A stretch of DNA of 64,000 nucleotides, from the NCBI RefSeq assembly GCF_000166195.2, contig NZ_CM001403.1, positions 930,001 through 994,000 on the forward strand. The letters are read 5' to 3'. The DNA comes from Mucilaginibacter paludis DSM 18603. Its GTDB lineage: Bacteria; Bacteroidota; Bacteroidia; Sphingobacteriales; Sphingobacteriaceae. Both the position numbers and the translations under genes were made by a program. A model generated the notes under the pieces. It saw only the letters and a program-made list of their open reading frames with translations. It ran no database searches and had not been told where the DNA came from. Below are positions 9,320-16,415 of the stretch, one piece after another; within the stretch, counting starts at the first letter, position 1; each line of letters starts with the position of its first letter.

Positions 9320-9351
9320 CAATATTAGTTAAACCCTTGCGTTATTGCAAA
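9320..9351 (-). promoter_or_regulatory. Candidate Bacteroidota-type promoter for the sulfatase PUL
   Basis: Reading the minus strand, TTTG (9351-9348), a 20-nt spacer, then TAATATTG (9327-9320) match the TTTG/TAnnTTTG consensus with one mismatch and suitable spacing. The SusC start is about 390 nt downstream, implying a long leader. Confidence 0.5.
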
Positions 9352-9474
9352 ATTTATTTGAAAAAAGTGGTGATGAGAGTGCCCACTGATTAGGGATGAT
9401 TTATTGGATTACACTGATTTAGGGCCGTTGAGTTGTTTGGTGGTGGGGAATTTTGCTGTTACGTCTTAGATGCT

Positions 9475-9582
9475 GGCGCACGGCTGTGGCGTGTGCCTCT
9501 TGCGCTGAATGATTGCTACGCATTTTGTATTGATACAAAAGTCACCAAACCCGCAGTTCGAGACAGAACTGACGAAAGCGGG
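9475..9582. repeat. Cluster of three hairpins, possible dispersed intergenic repeat
   Basis: Three dyads in about 110 bases: GGCGCACG/CGTGTGCC (9475-9482 with 9490-9497, one G-U pair), TTTTGTAT-TG-ATACAAAA (9523-9540, perfect), and CCCGC..GCGGG enclosing AGTTC/GAACT (9550-9582). I recall similar TTTTGTAT/ATACAAAA blocks as recurring intergenic elements in sphingobacteria, but this has not been checked and only one copy was noticed here. No open frame of coding character. The rest of 9361-9650 shows nothing else recognisable apart from a C-rich tract at 9638-9650. Confidence 0.4.
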
Positions 9583-9650
9583 CAATAGCGGGTAAACATA
9601 CAGGCTCTCTACCCTTTATAATCGCTCGCATAGAACACACCCCCCCGCCC

Positions 9651-9660
9651 CTCTCGAGAG
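9651..9660. repeat. Left copy of 10-bp target-site duplication
   Basis: CTCTCGAGAG abuts the left inverted repeat of the insertion sequence and is repeated at 11187-11196. The sequence is itself a palindrome, so it could be misread as part of the inverted repeat. Confidence 0.6.
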
Positions 9661-9747
9661 CATAGCCGTCAACTTTAGAAAAAAAAGGGATAAAATTTTT
9701 TTAGAGCAAGAATCGGAACTGCAAAATTGCAGTCATTATTCGAGCGA

Positions 9748-10986
9748 ATGAGTTCGGAACTATTTGAACCAACGGTGTTAGATGGCCTGGCCCGTAAAAC
9801 AGAGGCTATACAACGCAAACGAAAAGTGGGAGGCAAGGAACTATTGGATATGGCGTTATTTGATGGAGATCAATCGTTTAACGGCATGAGTATGCAGTTA
9901 ATGCGGAGGGATGGGCTTGATATTTCGAAGCAGGCATTGCATCAAAGACATCACAGCAATATGACAAAGTTTGTACAAGCCGTTTTTGAGCAATTAATAG
10001 CAGTTGAGTTACCGCAAGAGCAAACACAGGGCTTGGAGATCCGTATCAAAGATTCTACCCGTTTCGCGTTGCCGGAAGTTATTGCAGAGACATTCCCCGG
10101 AACAAAAGGAAGTGGGATGAAAGCGGGAGCATCTGTACAATTTGAATTTGAAATCAAAAGTGGTAAAAGCGATATCAAAGTAACTCCGGCCAACGCAAAT
10201 GACCAGGGTGAGAGTCATCTGGACAAGGCATCAATTCAGCCGGGGGTATTATATATGAGAGATCTGGGTTACACTCACTTGAGTTATATGAACAATATTA
10301 ACAAAGTCAAAGCTTTCTTTATTAATAAATTATGTCCGAAAACAACGATTTATCTATTAAAGGACGACCAATACCAAAAGTTAGAGTTGTCGAAACTACA
10401 AGGCATAACCGGCGTATTTGATCAACAGGTATATATCGGAGCTGATAAGATGCCGGTAAGGATAATAATAGAACCGGTAAGTGAAGAGCTCAAGGCAAGG
10501 CGGATAGCCAATACTGAAAAGTACAATAAAAAGAAAGGCAGTACCACCAGTAAGGGATTCAAAGAGCGGGCAGGGTTTAACTTTATTGTTACCAACCTGG
10601 TGAGCGAAAAATATAGCGCTGAATTGATCCAAAAGTTATATCACCTGCGATGGCAGATAGAATTGGTTTTTAAAGCATGGAAGTCGTTTTTAAAGATACA
10701 CACGTTCCCCAAAGGAAGTTCGGATCGTATAACCAGTATATTATACAGTAAGTTGATCTGGGCAGTTTTGAGTTGGAAAATATGCATGGCTATCGGTAAG
10801 ATAGGTCAAATTAGTGTTTTAAAGGTGCATCGACTAATCGCTTCTACGAAAGAAGAATTGCGAGCGCAGCTTTTAGGGATATGCTCAAAGTGGTTAGCTC
10901 TGTTGGAGAAATTAAACTTAAAGCACCTTTCAAAAGAGCACAGAAAACATAGGTTAAAAATAGAAGAAATTGTAATAAGTATTTGA
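9748..10986 (+). CDS. IS4-family DDE transposase
   Basis: 412-aa transposase from the ATG at 9748 (the frame extends seven codons upstream to a TTG and is closed by a stop at 9691). Catalytic triad as expected for IS4: Asp102 in IKDSTRF, Asp172 in YMRDLGY, and Glu305 inside the family signature Y-x2-R-x3-E-x6-K, read as YHLRWQIELVFKAWK (Tyr298, Arg301, Glu305, Lys312). The large beta-strand insertion between the second Asp and the Glu (about 190-280) is also typical. No frameshift or internal stop, so it is likely active. A poly-T/A-rich stretch precedes the start. Confidence 0.93.
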   Translation: MSSELFEPTVLDGLARKTEAIQRKRKVGGKELLDMALFDGDQSFNGMSMQLMRRDGLDISKQALHQRHHSNMTKFVQAVFEQLIAVELPQEQTQGLEIRIKDSTRFALPEVIAETFPGTKGSGMKAGASVQFEFEIKSGKSDIKVTPANANDQGESHLDKASIQPGVLYMRDLGYTHLSYMNNINKVKAFFINKLCPKTTIYLLKDDQYQKLELSKLQGITGVFDQQVYIGADKMPVRIIIEPVSEELKARRIANTEKYNKKKGSTTSKGFKERAGFNFIVTNLVSEKYSAELIQKLYHLRWQIELVFKAWKSFLKIHTFPKGSSDRITSILYSKLIWAVLSWKICMAIGKIGQISVLKVHRLIASTKEELRAQLLGICSKWLALLEKLNLKHLSKEHRKHRLKIEEIVISI

Positions 10987-11034
10987 TTATTAGATATTTA
11001 AATACTATATTTAGATAGTTAAACAAAAATAAGA

Positions 11035-11064
11035 AAGGCGGGGTCATCTAAACCTCCCCGCCTT
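11035..11064 (-). terminator. Hairpin inside the IS, terminator-like toward the transposase
   Basis: AAGGCGGGG (11035-11043) pairs with CCCCGCCTT (11056-11064). Read on the minus strand it is followed by TTTCTTATTTTTG, so it would stop antisense transcription entering the transposase from the right-hand neighbour. Confidence 0.55.
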
Positions 11065-11097
11065 AAAAAACGAAAAATATGAGAGTAAAAATACATA

Positions 11098-11119
11098 GGT
11101 TTGCCCATGCGGGCAAACC
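11098..11119 (-). terminator. Second hairpin inside the IS right end
   Basis: GGTTTGCCC-ATGC-GGGCAAACC is a perfect 9-bp stem with a 4-nt loop; on the minus strand it is followed by TATGTATTTTTAC. Together with the hairpin 30 bp away it probably insulates the transposase from outside transcription. Confidence 0.5.
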
Positions 11120-11186
11120 GCGCCTAAAAATTAAATAACTGAAAATCAACAATATATGAGTACAGCTACTTAAATTGACGGCTATG

Positions 11187-11196
11187 CTCTCGAGAG
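11187..11196. repeat. Right copy of 10-bp target-site duplication
   Basis: CTCTCGAGAG directly after the right inverted repeat, identical to 9651-9660. From here to 11347 there is a T-rich stretch (11219-11236) and no gene. Confidence 0.6.
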
Positions 11197-11347
11197 GGCA
11201 ATCGCGCATTCCCGCCGCTTTTTTTTATTTTATCAAATTGATAATGAGATAATTAATTCAATTTAATTGCGCTAACATCGGCATCGCAATGCCCATCGTT
11301 ATTTTAAAAATTCCCCAACACCAAATTTAAAAAACACAACAAACTAA

Positions 11348-11701
11348 TCATTGCTCAACAAAATGCCAGCAAACTCCGGCAATATCAATCACGTTCACTT
11401 CGCGGCCGTAAGATTGTGGGGTGATCTGCCCTATGCGGATACCATATTTTTCGGGGAGCTGCTTATCAAGTACACTGCTTCTAAACTCTTCAACGTTGCT
11501 TACTTTTACGCTCAGCATAAAATTCTGCGCAAATGTCTCGTTTTCAAATTGCTGTAGGATAAACCTACATTCGTCGCGCTGGAGGCCGACATAACCATCT
11601 GCCTCCCAATTGATATGAAAGCCTAATTCCTGAAAAAACTGTTTAGAAGCTTCAAAATTACTGCCCGATGGAACAAAGGGTTCTAAGGATAAAAATTTCA
11701 T
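11348..11701 (-). CDS. VOC-superfamily (glyoxalase-like) protein, copy 1
   Basis: 117-aa small cytoplasmic protein. The ATG at 11701 is chosen because the paralogue at 20234-20587 starts at the same residue; the longer frame adds 47 unrelated residues. The sequence SLEPFVPSG..FEASKQFFQELGFHINWE is the first beta-alpha module of a glyoxalase/bleomycin-resistance fold, and ..REVNVIDIAGVCWHFVEQ the last strand. Family members are metal-dependent lyases, dioxygenases or drug-binding proteins; metal ligands cannot be assigned with confidence. It differs from copy 2 at only 7 of 117 residues (F3L, S14I, V38A, T56A, S97P, D106N, G109R). Confidence 0.82.
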   Translation of the reverse strand: MKFLSLEPFVPSGSNFEASKQFFQELGFHINWEADGYVGLQRDECRFILQQFENETFAQNFMLSVKVSNVEEFRSSVLDKQLPEKYGIRIGQITPQSYGREVNVIDIAGVCWHFVEQ

Positions 11702-11726
11702 GCTGTTTTTTTTGATCAAATATAAT
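11350..11726. repeat. Left direct repeat (duplicated VOC gene plus upstream DNA)
   Basis: About 377 bp that closely match 20236-20610 in the same orientation. The match starts at ATTGCTCAACAAAATGCC and runs past the gene start to AAATATAAT; beyond both limits the sequences diverge. The two copies bracket the 12174-20018 gene block. Confidence 0.85.
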
Positions 11727-12122
11727 AACAAGATATCCGCCGCTAATCTATAGCCCGCACAGTGGTAATGCCAGGACACTATGAAACGCGACATACAAAC
11801 TTTACATTTAATCAATTCCCCCATTATCAATCCATTATACAAAAATACCGGCGCCTGTGCAGTTCAATTCTCAAAAAGCGGAGGGTATGCCCTATCTGGG
11901 CGATGATAGAACGAAGAGTTTTTGTACGGATAAAAGGCTAACACGCAGTTTTTAGATATTGGAAGACGATGCCCGAGGCAGCACAAAGTAAAATATAAGG
12001 CTTTTTAATACCTAAAAAAACAATACATAAATATCATTTAAATATTCAAATATCTGTTTTACAAATACTTACAAAACAAAATCAGGTTGATAGATTTATT
12101 TTAATTTATTTATTCTTTGTTT
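11727..12122. other. AT-rich intergenic region, no gene seen
   Basis: Separates the minus-strand VOC gene from the plus-strand accessory block. No open frame with coding character, no RNA gene recognised. AT content rises sharply from about 12000 toward the gene at 12174. Confidence 0.6.
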
Positions 12123-12153
12123 ATTGTAATTTAAAAAATAATTTTAATATTTG
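12123..12153 (+). promoter_or_regulatory. Candidate promoter of the accessory block
   Basis: ATTG (12123-12126), 19-nt spacer, AATATTTG (12146-12153): one mismatch in each half to TTTG/TAnnTTTG, with ideal spacing. The ATG is 21 nt further on, giving a short leader. Confidence 0.45.
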
Positions 12154-12173
12154 CTGGTACTAAACCTAAAATC

Positions 12174-14549
12174 ATGATCAATATTCAGAATTCGAGAATC
12201 GTCTTCTATCAAGACGGCTCTGGGGCTACCAAAAATGTCACTGTATATTTTGACTTCGACCCCGCAACAAAAAAAATGTATGTAGTCCCACTACCATTTT
12301 TTGTCAGAAAAGCAGCAACGGGCGAACCTATCTTTTCCTTAACCCGGTACAAAAAGAGCGACCAGAGAACTTACGGCAAATGTGTTTTCGATGTGGAACT
12401 AAAGGTTCCGGATGAAGCCCGCAAAGCCGTACAGCAAGAATTGCCAGATTACGTGTTCGCGCAATTTGACTGGGTATCTGCAATGGCGTTCTTTAACTAT
12501 TCAGTGCCTGGCGAACAAATAGAACTGGCCGCAACCCCATCCATGTACGGCGAAAACAAGGTAACATTTACTGTCGACCTGTCTTCAGAAGATGCAGTTA
12601 AAACCTTTATTGATGCTTTCCATTCCAACGCGGGTACGGTATCTCCATTCCGTGTACAATACCAGCTTTCTGCCCTGTCTACATTACCAAGTGTAGAAGC
12701 AACGGTTTCCTATGATGCCGCTATAGCCATTGAGTACGAAAAACAAACACAACAAAAAAAAGACACCTGGGGCAATTCGTATACGGTAATTACCGGTGTA
12801 AAGAAAAACCTGAGGCAGTCGGGTGCCGGCAAAGTTAATATCGAATGGAAAGGCCAACCACCAAGTGACGAACTACGCTTCAGGGTAGAAGAATGGGGTT
12901 GGACAACGCTCGAAAAGATGGTGAGCCAGGCCATTGATGCTGCAGAAAAAGCTGCAACTTCTGATACTCCGGTTTCCTCTACTTCATCATTTACACAAAC
13001 CTTTGTAGAAAACCAGATTATAGAATGGTCTATTACTACAGCTGCCGAATTGGATAAATTTGATGATAAAACATGGGCCAAAGTATTTAGCGAGGTAGAT
13101 TTACGGCAATTGGTTGTAATTTTTGAAACGCTGGGCATTTTCAATACACAGGATGGTGCGCAACCAGTGAAACGCATCGATGTAACAGTAGATTACCCAA
13201 CCGTTGCAACCCAAACCTTTTCACTTTACCCAACTGCCGGAGGTGCTGCCGATGTTGGCAAAAATTCGACCTACACTTTTACAGCTAATGGAGATTTTAA
13301 GGCAGGGGTATTCAATAGCTATTATACCTACCGGTACGAGGTAATTTATGAAGGCCCAACAAAGGGCTTTAAGTCCCCGGATATCACTGCAAACGACACC
13401 CGGGTTGTGTTTAACCCGGCTGATTTTGGCATCCGCAATGTTAAGTTTTTAGGCTCCGCGATACCATTTAAAGGTTCGGAATTTGTACCTCCCGGCTCTG
13501 ATAAAGCTGTGTCTGAACTGGTGATCGACTTTTATTTTACCAGACCCGAGGGAGTAAAGAACAAGGCAGACAAGCAAATAATGAAGGGTAATGGAGATGC
13601 GAATGCCTTAGTATTCAGCAGCTTTTACAACCTGCCGCTTGAAAACAGTTACGCCTATCGCCTTACCTATCATTTTATTCATAAGGATGGTACAACCAGC
13701 GTATTGGTGCAAGATTCAACCCCGGCATTTGGCTCACAGAATACAGATTTGCAGGTAGTAACAATGCCTGTTAAAAAACAGGAGTTTACTTTAATGGCCA
13801 GAAAGGTGGCGGGCCAGGGCACAGTTCTGGCAGAACTGACTGTTCAGTATAAAGACCCTCAGAATAATGTAGAGGAATCCGAGAACTTTTCATGGGAGCC
13901 TGATTGGAAAAGCAGCATAATACCCCGCTCACCTAAATGGGAGTTTTATGCGCCCCAAAACCTTGATGCAGCATATTATGAAATTACAGGAACCGTTTTT
14001 TACGACGAAGGCGAACGGCCATTTAATGGCTACCGCCAGTCGGCAAAAAAATTCTCACTTACCCTTACCGGTACAGAATTACCTCCCCCATCTGTTGAAG
14101 TTGATACAAGCCGTGTAGACTGGACCAAAGTATTTAAGATCAATGTCTCCTTGTTCCAGATGAAATCACTTGCTAAGATTAACCCGTTACATCTGTCGTA
14201 TTACCTTCCTGTATTCCCGGCCGGGAAGAAAGAAAGCCAGGCCATCCGCAAAGAAGTGACAGGCGAACAACAGAATAATTCGTCTATTTTAGCCACAACC
14301 CCGAATGGTACCTCGCAACCTGTATTAAATAAGTATTTCTACGCGCTGATGGCTGATAAAAGTGCAGAAGTTTCTTATTGGATAGGTGTGCAGTATGTTC
14401 ATAATGACGGCACACCAGACACCTATATGCCTGAAACTCCGATCAACAGACTGGTTGTAATTATTCCGGCAGATGGCACCAGTGATAAGCCAACATTTTC
14501 GCATCAACTGGTATCCTTGCGCGAGGGTGCCGAATATACCGGTGCCTAA
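12174..14549 (+). CDS. Unrecognised 791-aa protein with four tandem beta-sandwich-like repeats
   Basis: Not recognised. No signal peptide, lipobox or transmembrane segment, so either cytoplasmic or exported by a non-Sec route. N-terminal part (1-290) is a mixed alpha/beta region (FAQFDWVSAMAFFNY, GWTTLEKMVSQAIDAAEKA); residues 262-275 are a Ser/Thr-rich linker. From about 333 to 768 the protein repeats a beta-sandwich-like unit: aromatic strands YTYRYEVIYEG (384-394), YAYRLTYHFIHKDG (493-506), YYEITGTVFYDEG (601-613) and YWIGVQYVHNDG (735-746) recur every 108-133 residues, each followed by a hydrophobic strand (LQVVTMP, LVVIIPADG). Tandem sandwiches of this kind occur in adhesins, structural shells and toxins; none can be chosen from sequence alone. 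It is first in a plus-strand block of four genes. Confidence 0.85.
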   Translation: MINIQNSRIVFYQDGSGATKNVTVYFDFDPATKKMYVVPLPFFVRKAATGEPIFSLTRYKKSDQRTYGKCVFDVELKVPDEARKAVQQELPDYVFAQFDWVSAMAFFNYSVPGEQIELAATPSMYGENKVTFTVDLSSEDAVKTFIDAFHSNAGTVSPFRVQYQLSALSTLPSVEATVSYDAAIAIEYEKQTQQKKDTWGNSYTVITGVKKNLRQSGAGKVNIEWKGQPPSDELRFRVEEWGWTTLEKMVSQAIDAAEKAATSDTPVSSTSSFTQTFVENQIIEWSITTAAELDKFDDKTWAKVFSEVDLRQLVVIFETLGIFNTQDGAQPVKRIDVTVDYPTVATQTFSLYPTAGGAADVGKNSTYTFTANGDFKAGVFNSYYTYRYEVIYEGPTKGFKSPDITANDTRVVFNPADFGIRNVKFLGSAIPFKGSEFVPPGSDKAVSELVIDFYFTRPEGVKNKADKQIMKGNGDANALVFSSFYNLPLENSYAYRLTYHFIHKDGTTSVLVQDSTPAFGSQNTDLQVVTMPVKKQEFTLMARKVAGQGTVLAELTVQYKDPQNNVEESENFSWEPDWKSSIIPRSPKWEFYAPQNLDAAYYEITGTVFYDEGERPFNGYRQSAKKFSLTLTGTELPPPSVEVDTSRVDWTKVFKINVSLFQMKSLAKINPLHLSYYLPVFPAGKKESQAIRKEVTGEQQNNSSILATTPNGTSQPVLNKYFYALMADKSAEVSYWIGVQYVHNDGTPDTYMPETPINRLVVIIPADGTSDKPTFSHQLVSLREGAEYTGA

Positions 14550-14583
14550 TAAACAGATTTACTGCATATCATAACCATTTTTG

Positions 14584-15549
14584 ATGATGGACATTTTATC
14601 AGTTCAGTCTATACTTGCAAGCCTTATTTCGGGCAATGCCAGTTGTGCCACCGCACAACTGGCTACTTGCCTAAGCCCATACTTACAGCAGCCCGGGCTT
14701 TGCAGCAGGCTAACCAACAGGGGGATACCTATTGAGCTGGCTTTTGTATGGCCAAACTACCAGGTTCGGTGTACCATAGATGAAGATATGTATAGCGATC
14801 AGGAAACACGATTTTCCAAAAGCCTAAAAAAAGTATCTGATTCAAGGGATAACGGCACAGGGCAAATCATTATCAACCACCTGTACGCATGCCTGCAAAG
14901 CACACCGCAATCTTTCAGATACGGTGCATGGCTGGGCTTAAGGCCCTCGAGGGCAGTACCCAAGTTATATGTTGAAATTGCACCGGCAACGCGGCAGCAA
15001 AACGTACTGGGGCAGCATATCCCGGATATAGCCAGGGTTATGGAGCGGGGCATTTTACCTGTTATGTTTGGCTGGCAGGCCGATAGTGGAAGCTTTGAAG
15101 TTTATTATAAGGCTTCGTTTATGTATCCTGCGGATATTGATAAAATATTATCGTTTTATAAGCTCCCTCTGCTTGGCGCCGATGTAGAATACCTTTGTAA
15201 ATTACTTGTTTACAGAAACATAAACCAGCATTACCCCATGCCCGATATAGGTTTCAGCGTATCATTTAATGCACAGGGTGTTGCCGAAGCGTTTACTTTG
15301 TATGCCTTTGCGCAATCCATGCTTGGCCCCGATTTCCAGATCAGGCATGCCATTTTGCGGTTAGGCGATCATCAGGGTTGGAACATGGAGCAGTACAAGC
15401 TCTTATCGCAGCCACTTGAAACGCCCGATTATTGTATCAATACCTACCACGGCATGGTTGGCTTTGTTGTAGCAAAAGAGGGCGGCGTTCAGTTTACAGT
15501 GGGCTTAAGCCCTTTTTTGACTGAAGATATGCTGGGCCATGCTGTGTGA
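14584..15549 (+). CDS. Unrecognised 321-aa protein, possible ABBA-type prenyltransferase fold
   Basis: Not securely recognised. The frame opens with TTG-ATG-ATG; I use the first ATG. No signal peptide. After a helical N-terminus it shows recurrent paired strands separated by helices: KLYVEIAP, SFEVYYKASF, IGFSVSFN..EAFTLYAF and MVGFVV..VQFTVGLSP. That alpha-alpha-beta-beta periodicity and the length (about 300 aa) recall aromatic prenyltransferases with the ABBA barrel, and the next gene looks terpene-cyclase-like; I regard this as a hypothesis. Its stop overlaps the start of the following gene by 11 bp (shared ATGCTGTGTGA), indicating translational coupling and a shared task. Coding potential is clear; function is open. 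Confidence 0.8.
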   Translation: MMDILSVQSILASLISGNASCATAQLATCLSPYLQQPGLCSRLTNRGIPIELAFVWPNYQVRCTIDEDMYSDQETRFSKSLKKVSDSRDNGTGQIIINHLYACLQSTPQSFRYGAWLGLRPSRAVPKLYVEIAPATRQQNVLGQHIPDIARVMERGILPVMFGWQADSGSFEVYYKASFMYPADIDKILSFYKLPLLGADVEYLCKLLVYRNINQHYPMPDIGFSVSFNAQGVAEAFTLYAFAQSMLGPDFQIRHAILRLGDHQGWNMEQYKLLSQPLETPDYCINTYHGMVGFVVAKEGGVQFTVGLSPFLTEDMLGHAV

Positions 15550-16393
15550 AGTATTAAAATACCAGTCGGCCTACGGCGGCTTCCCATCATATGTGCAGGC
15601 AGGGGCCGAAATAATTGCCGACGAGAATTGTTTTATTACCTCACTTGTTTTGCTCGAACTGATTCATATCGCTTCGGACACTGCAGATGAGCGGTTGCAA
15701 GAGGCCATAAACCGTGGCATCGGGTTTATTGAAAACTGCCAGGAGCCGGGTAGCAAAGGCCGTTTCTGTTTTTATCCATACGCGGGGAGCAGCCCCAGAT
15801 TTGATATTCGTTTGGATGCTGATTGTGATGACTCTGCATTAGCGTTACTTGTTTTACTCAAAGCCGGAAAACGAACACCGGCCGAAATTAAAGAGTTGGT
15901 TGCTACGCAGCTTGAGCCCCACAGGATGACCTTCGTTGCAGATCATGAACGTGGCTGGGTGGGTCGGCCTTTGTTCAGAACGTGGATGAATGGAACAATC
16001 AGAGACAACCCCATTGATTGCTGTGTTAACCTGAACGTGTTGGCGCTATATCATGAGGCTGGCTTCGGGAATGAAGAAATAACCAGTGCTACAGTAAACC
16101 TGATTATCAATGCGGTAAACTTGTATGGAACAAAAGACAGTGCCTTGCGGTTGATTGCCCCCTATTACGCCCATCGCGCGGAGCTGTATTTTGCCACTCA
16201 ACGAACCGTTAAGGCAGGAGTACCCAATACAGAGCCACTTTTGCAGCAGTTAACAAAGCAACTATCGGCCGACAAAGATGATCCGTTTTCAGAAAACAGG
16301 CCGATATGCTGCAATGCGCACGGTAGGCCGTTATGGTTTTCGCCAGCGCTTCAAAAAATAAGAAAAATCAATTATCTCAGTTCATTACACTAA
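15539..16393 (+). CDS. Small alpha/alpha-toroid protein with class II terpene-cyclase-like DCDDSA motif
   Basis: 284-aa soluble protein without signal peptide. It reads as a helix-pair (alpha/alpha-toroid) protein of the prenyltransferase/squalene-cyclase type: repeats such as YGGFPSYVQAG (11-22), SALALLVLLKAG (99-110) and VNLNVLALYHEAG (163-175). Residues 95-100 read DCDDSA, matching the DxDD(T/S)A general-acid motif of class II terpene cyclases. Full-size cyclases have two such domains and about 600 residues, so this is a single-domain version whose catalytic competence is uncertain; it could instead be a non-enzymatic toroid. The 11-bp overlap with the upstream gene ties the two products together. 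Several Cys pairs (161-162, 257-258) are unusual for a cytoplasmic enzyme. Confidence 0.83.
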   Translation: MLCEVLKYQSAYGGFPSYVQAGAEIIADENCFITSLVLLELIHIASDTADERLQEAINRGIGFIENCQEPGSKGRFCFYPYAGSSPRFDIRLDADCDDSALALLVLLKAGKRTPAEIKELVATQLEPHRMTFVADHERGWVGRPLFRTWMNGTIRDNPIDCCVNLNVLALYHEAGFGNEEITSATVNLIINAVNLYGTKDSALRLIAPYYAHRAELYFATQRTVKAGVPNTEPLLQQLTKQLSADKDDPFSENRPICCNAHGRPLWFSPALQKIRKINYLSSLH

Positions 16394-16415
16394 CCTATTT
16401 AAAAACCTAAATCAC

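Larger units (their letters stand above)
9661..11186 (+). mobile_element. IS4-family insertion sequence (IS231-like ends)
   Basis: A 1526-bp element carrying one transposase. The 12-bp terminal inverted repeat CATAGCCGTCAA (9661-9672) is matched by TTGACGGCTATG at 11175-11186; from memory, ends of the type CATGCCCATCAACTTAA are typical of the IS231 group of IS4 elements. Both ends abut CTCTCGAGAG, a 10-bp direct repeat that fits the 10-12 bp duplications of this group. Removing the element and one copy restores CCCTCTCGAGAGGG, a perfect 14-bp palindrome, as the target. Two hairpins lie between the transposase stop and the right end. The element appears intact and lies between the sulfatase PUL and the accessory region. 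Confidence 0.85.

Noticed and set aside
9649..11198. 24-bp terminal inverted repeats as the true IS ends
   Set aside because: The outer 12 bases are a self-complementary palindrome, so symmetry alone cannot make them part of the element. IS231-like tips start at CAT, giving 9661-11186 and a 10-bp duplication.
11702..11842. 47-residue N-terminal extension of VOC copy 1
   Set aside because: The paralogue starts at the residue corresponding to 11701; the extension has no counterpart.
12710..13177. 155-codon minus-strand open frame within the 791-aa gene
   Set aside because: Composition mirrors the plus-strand gene, Ser/Cys-rich without motifs; treated as a shadow frame.
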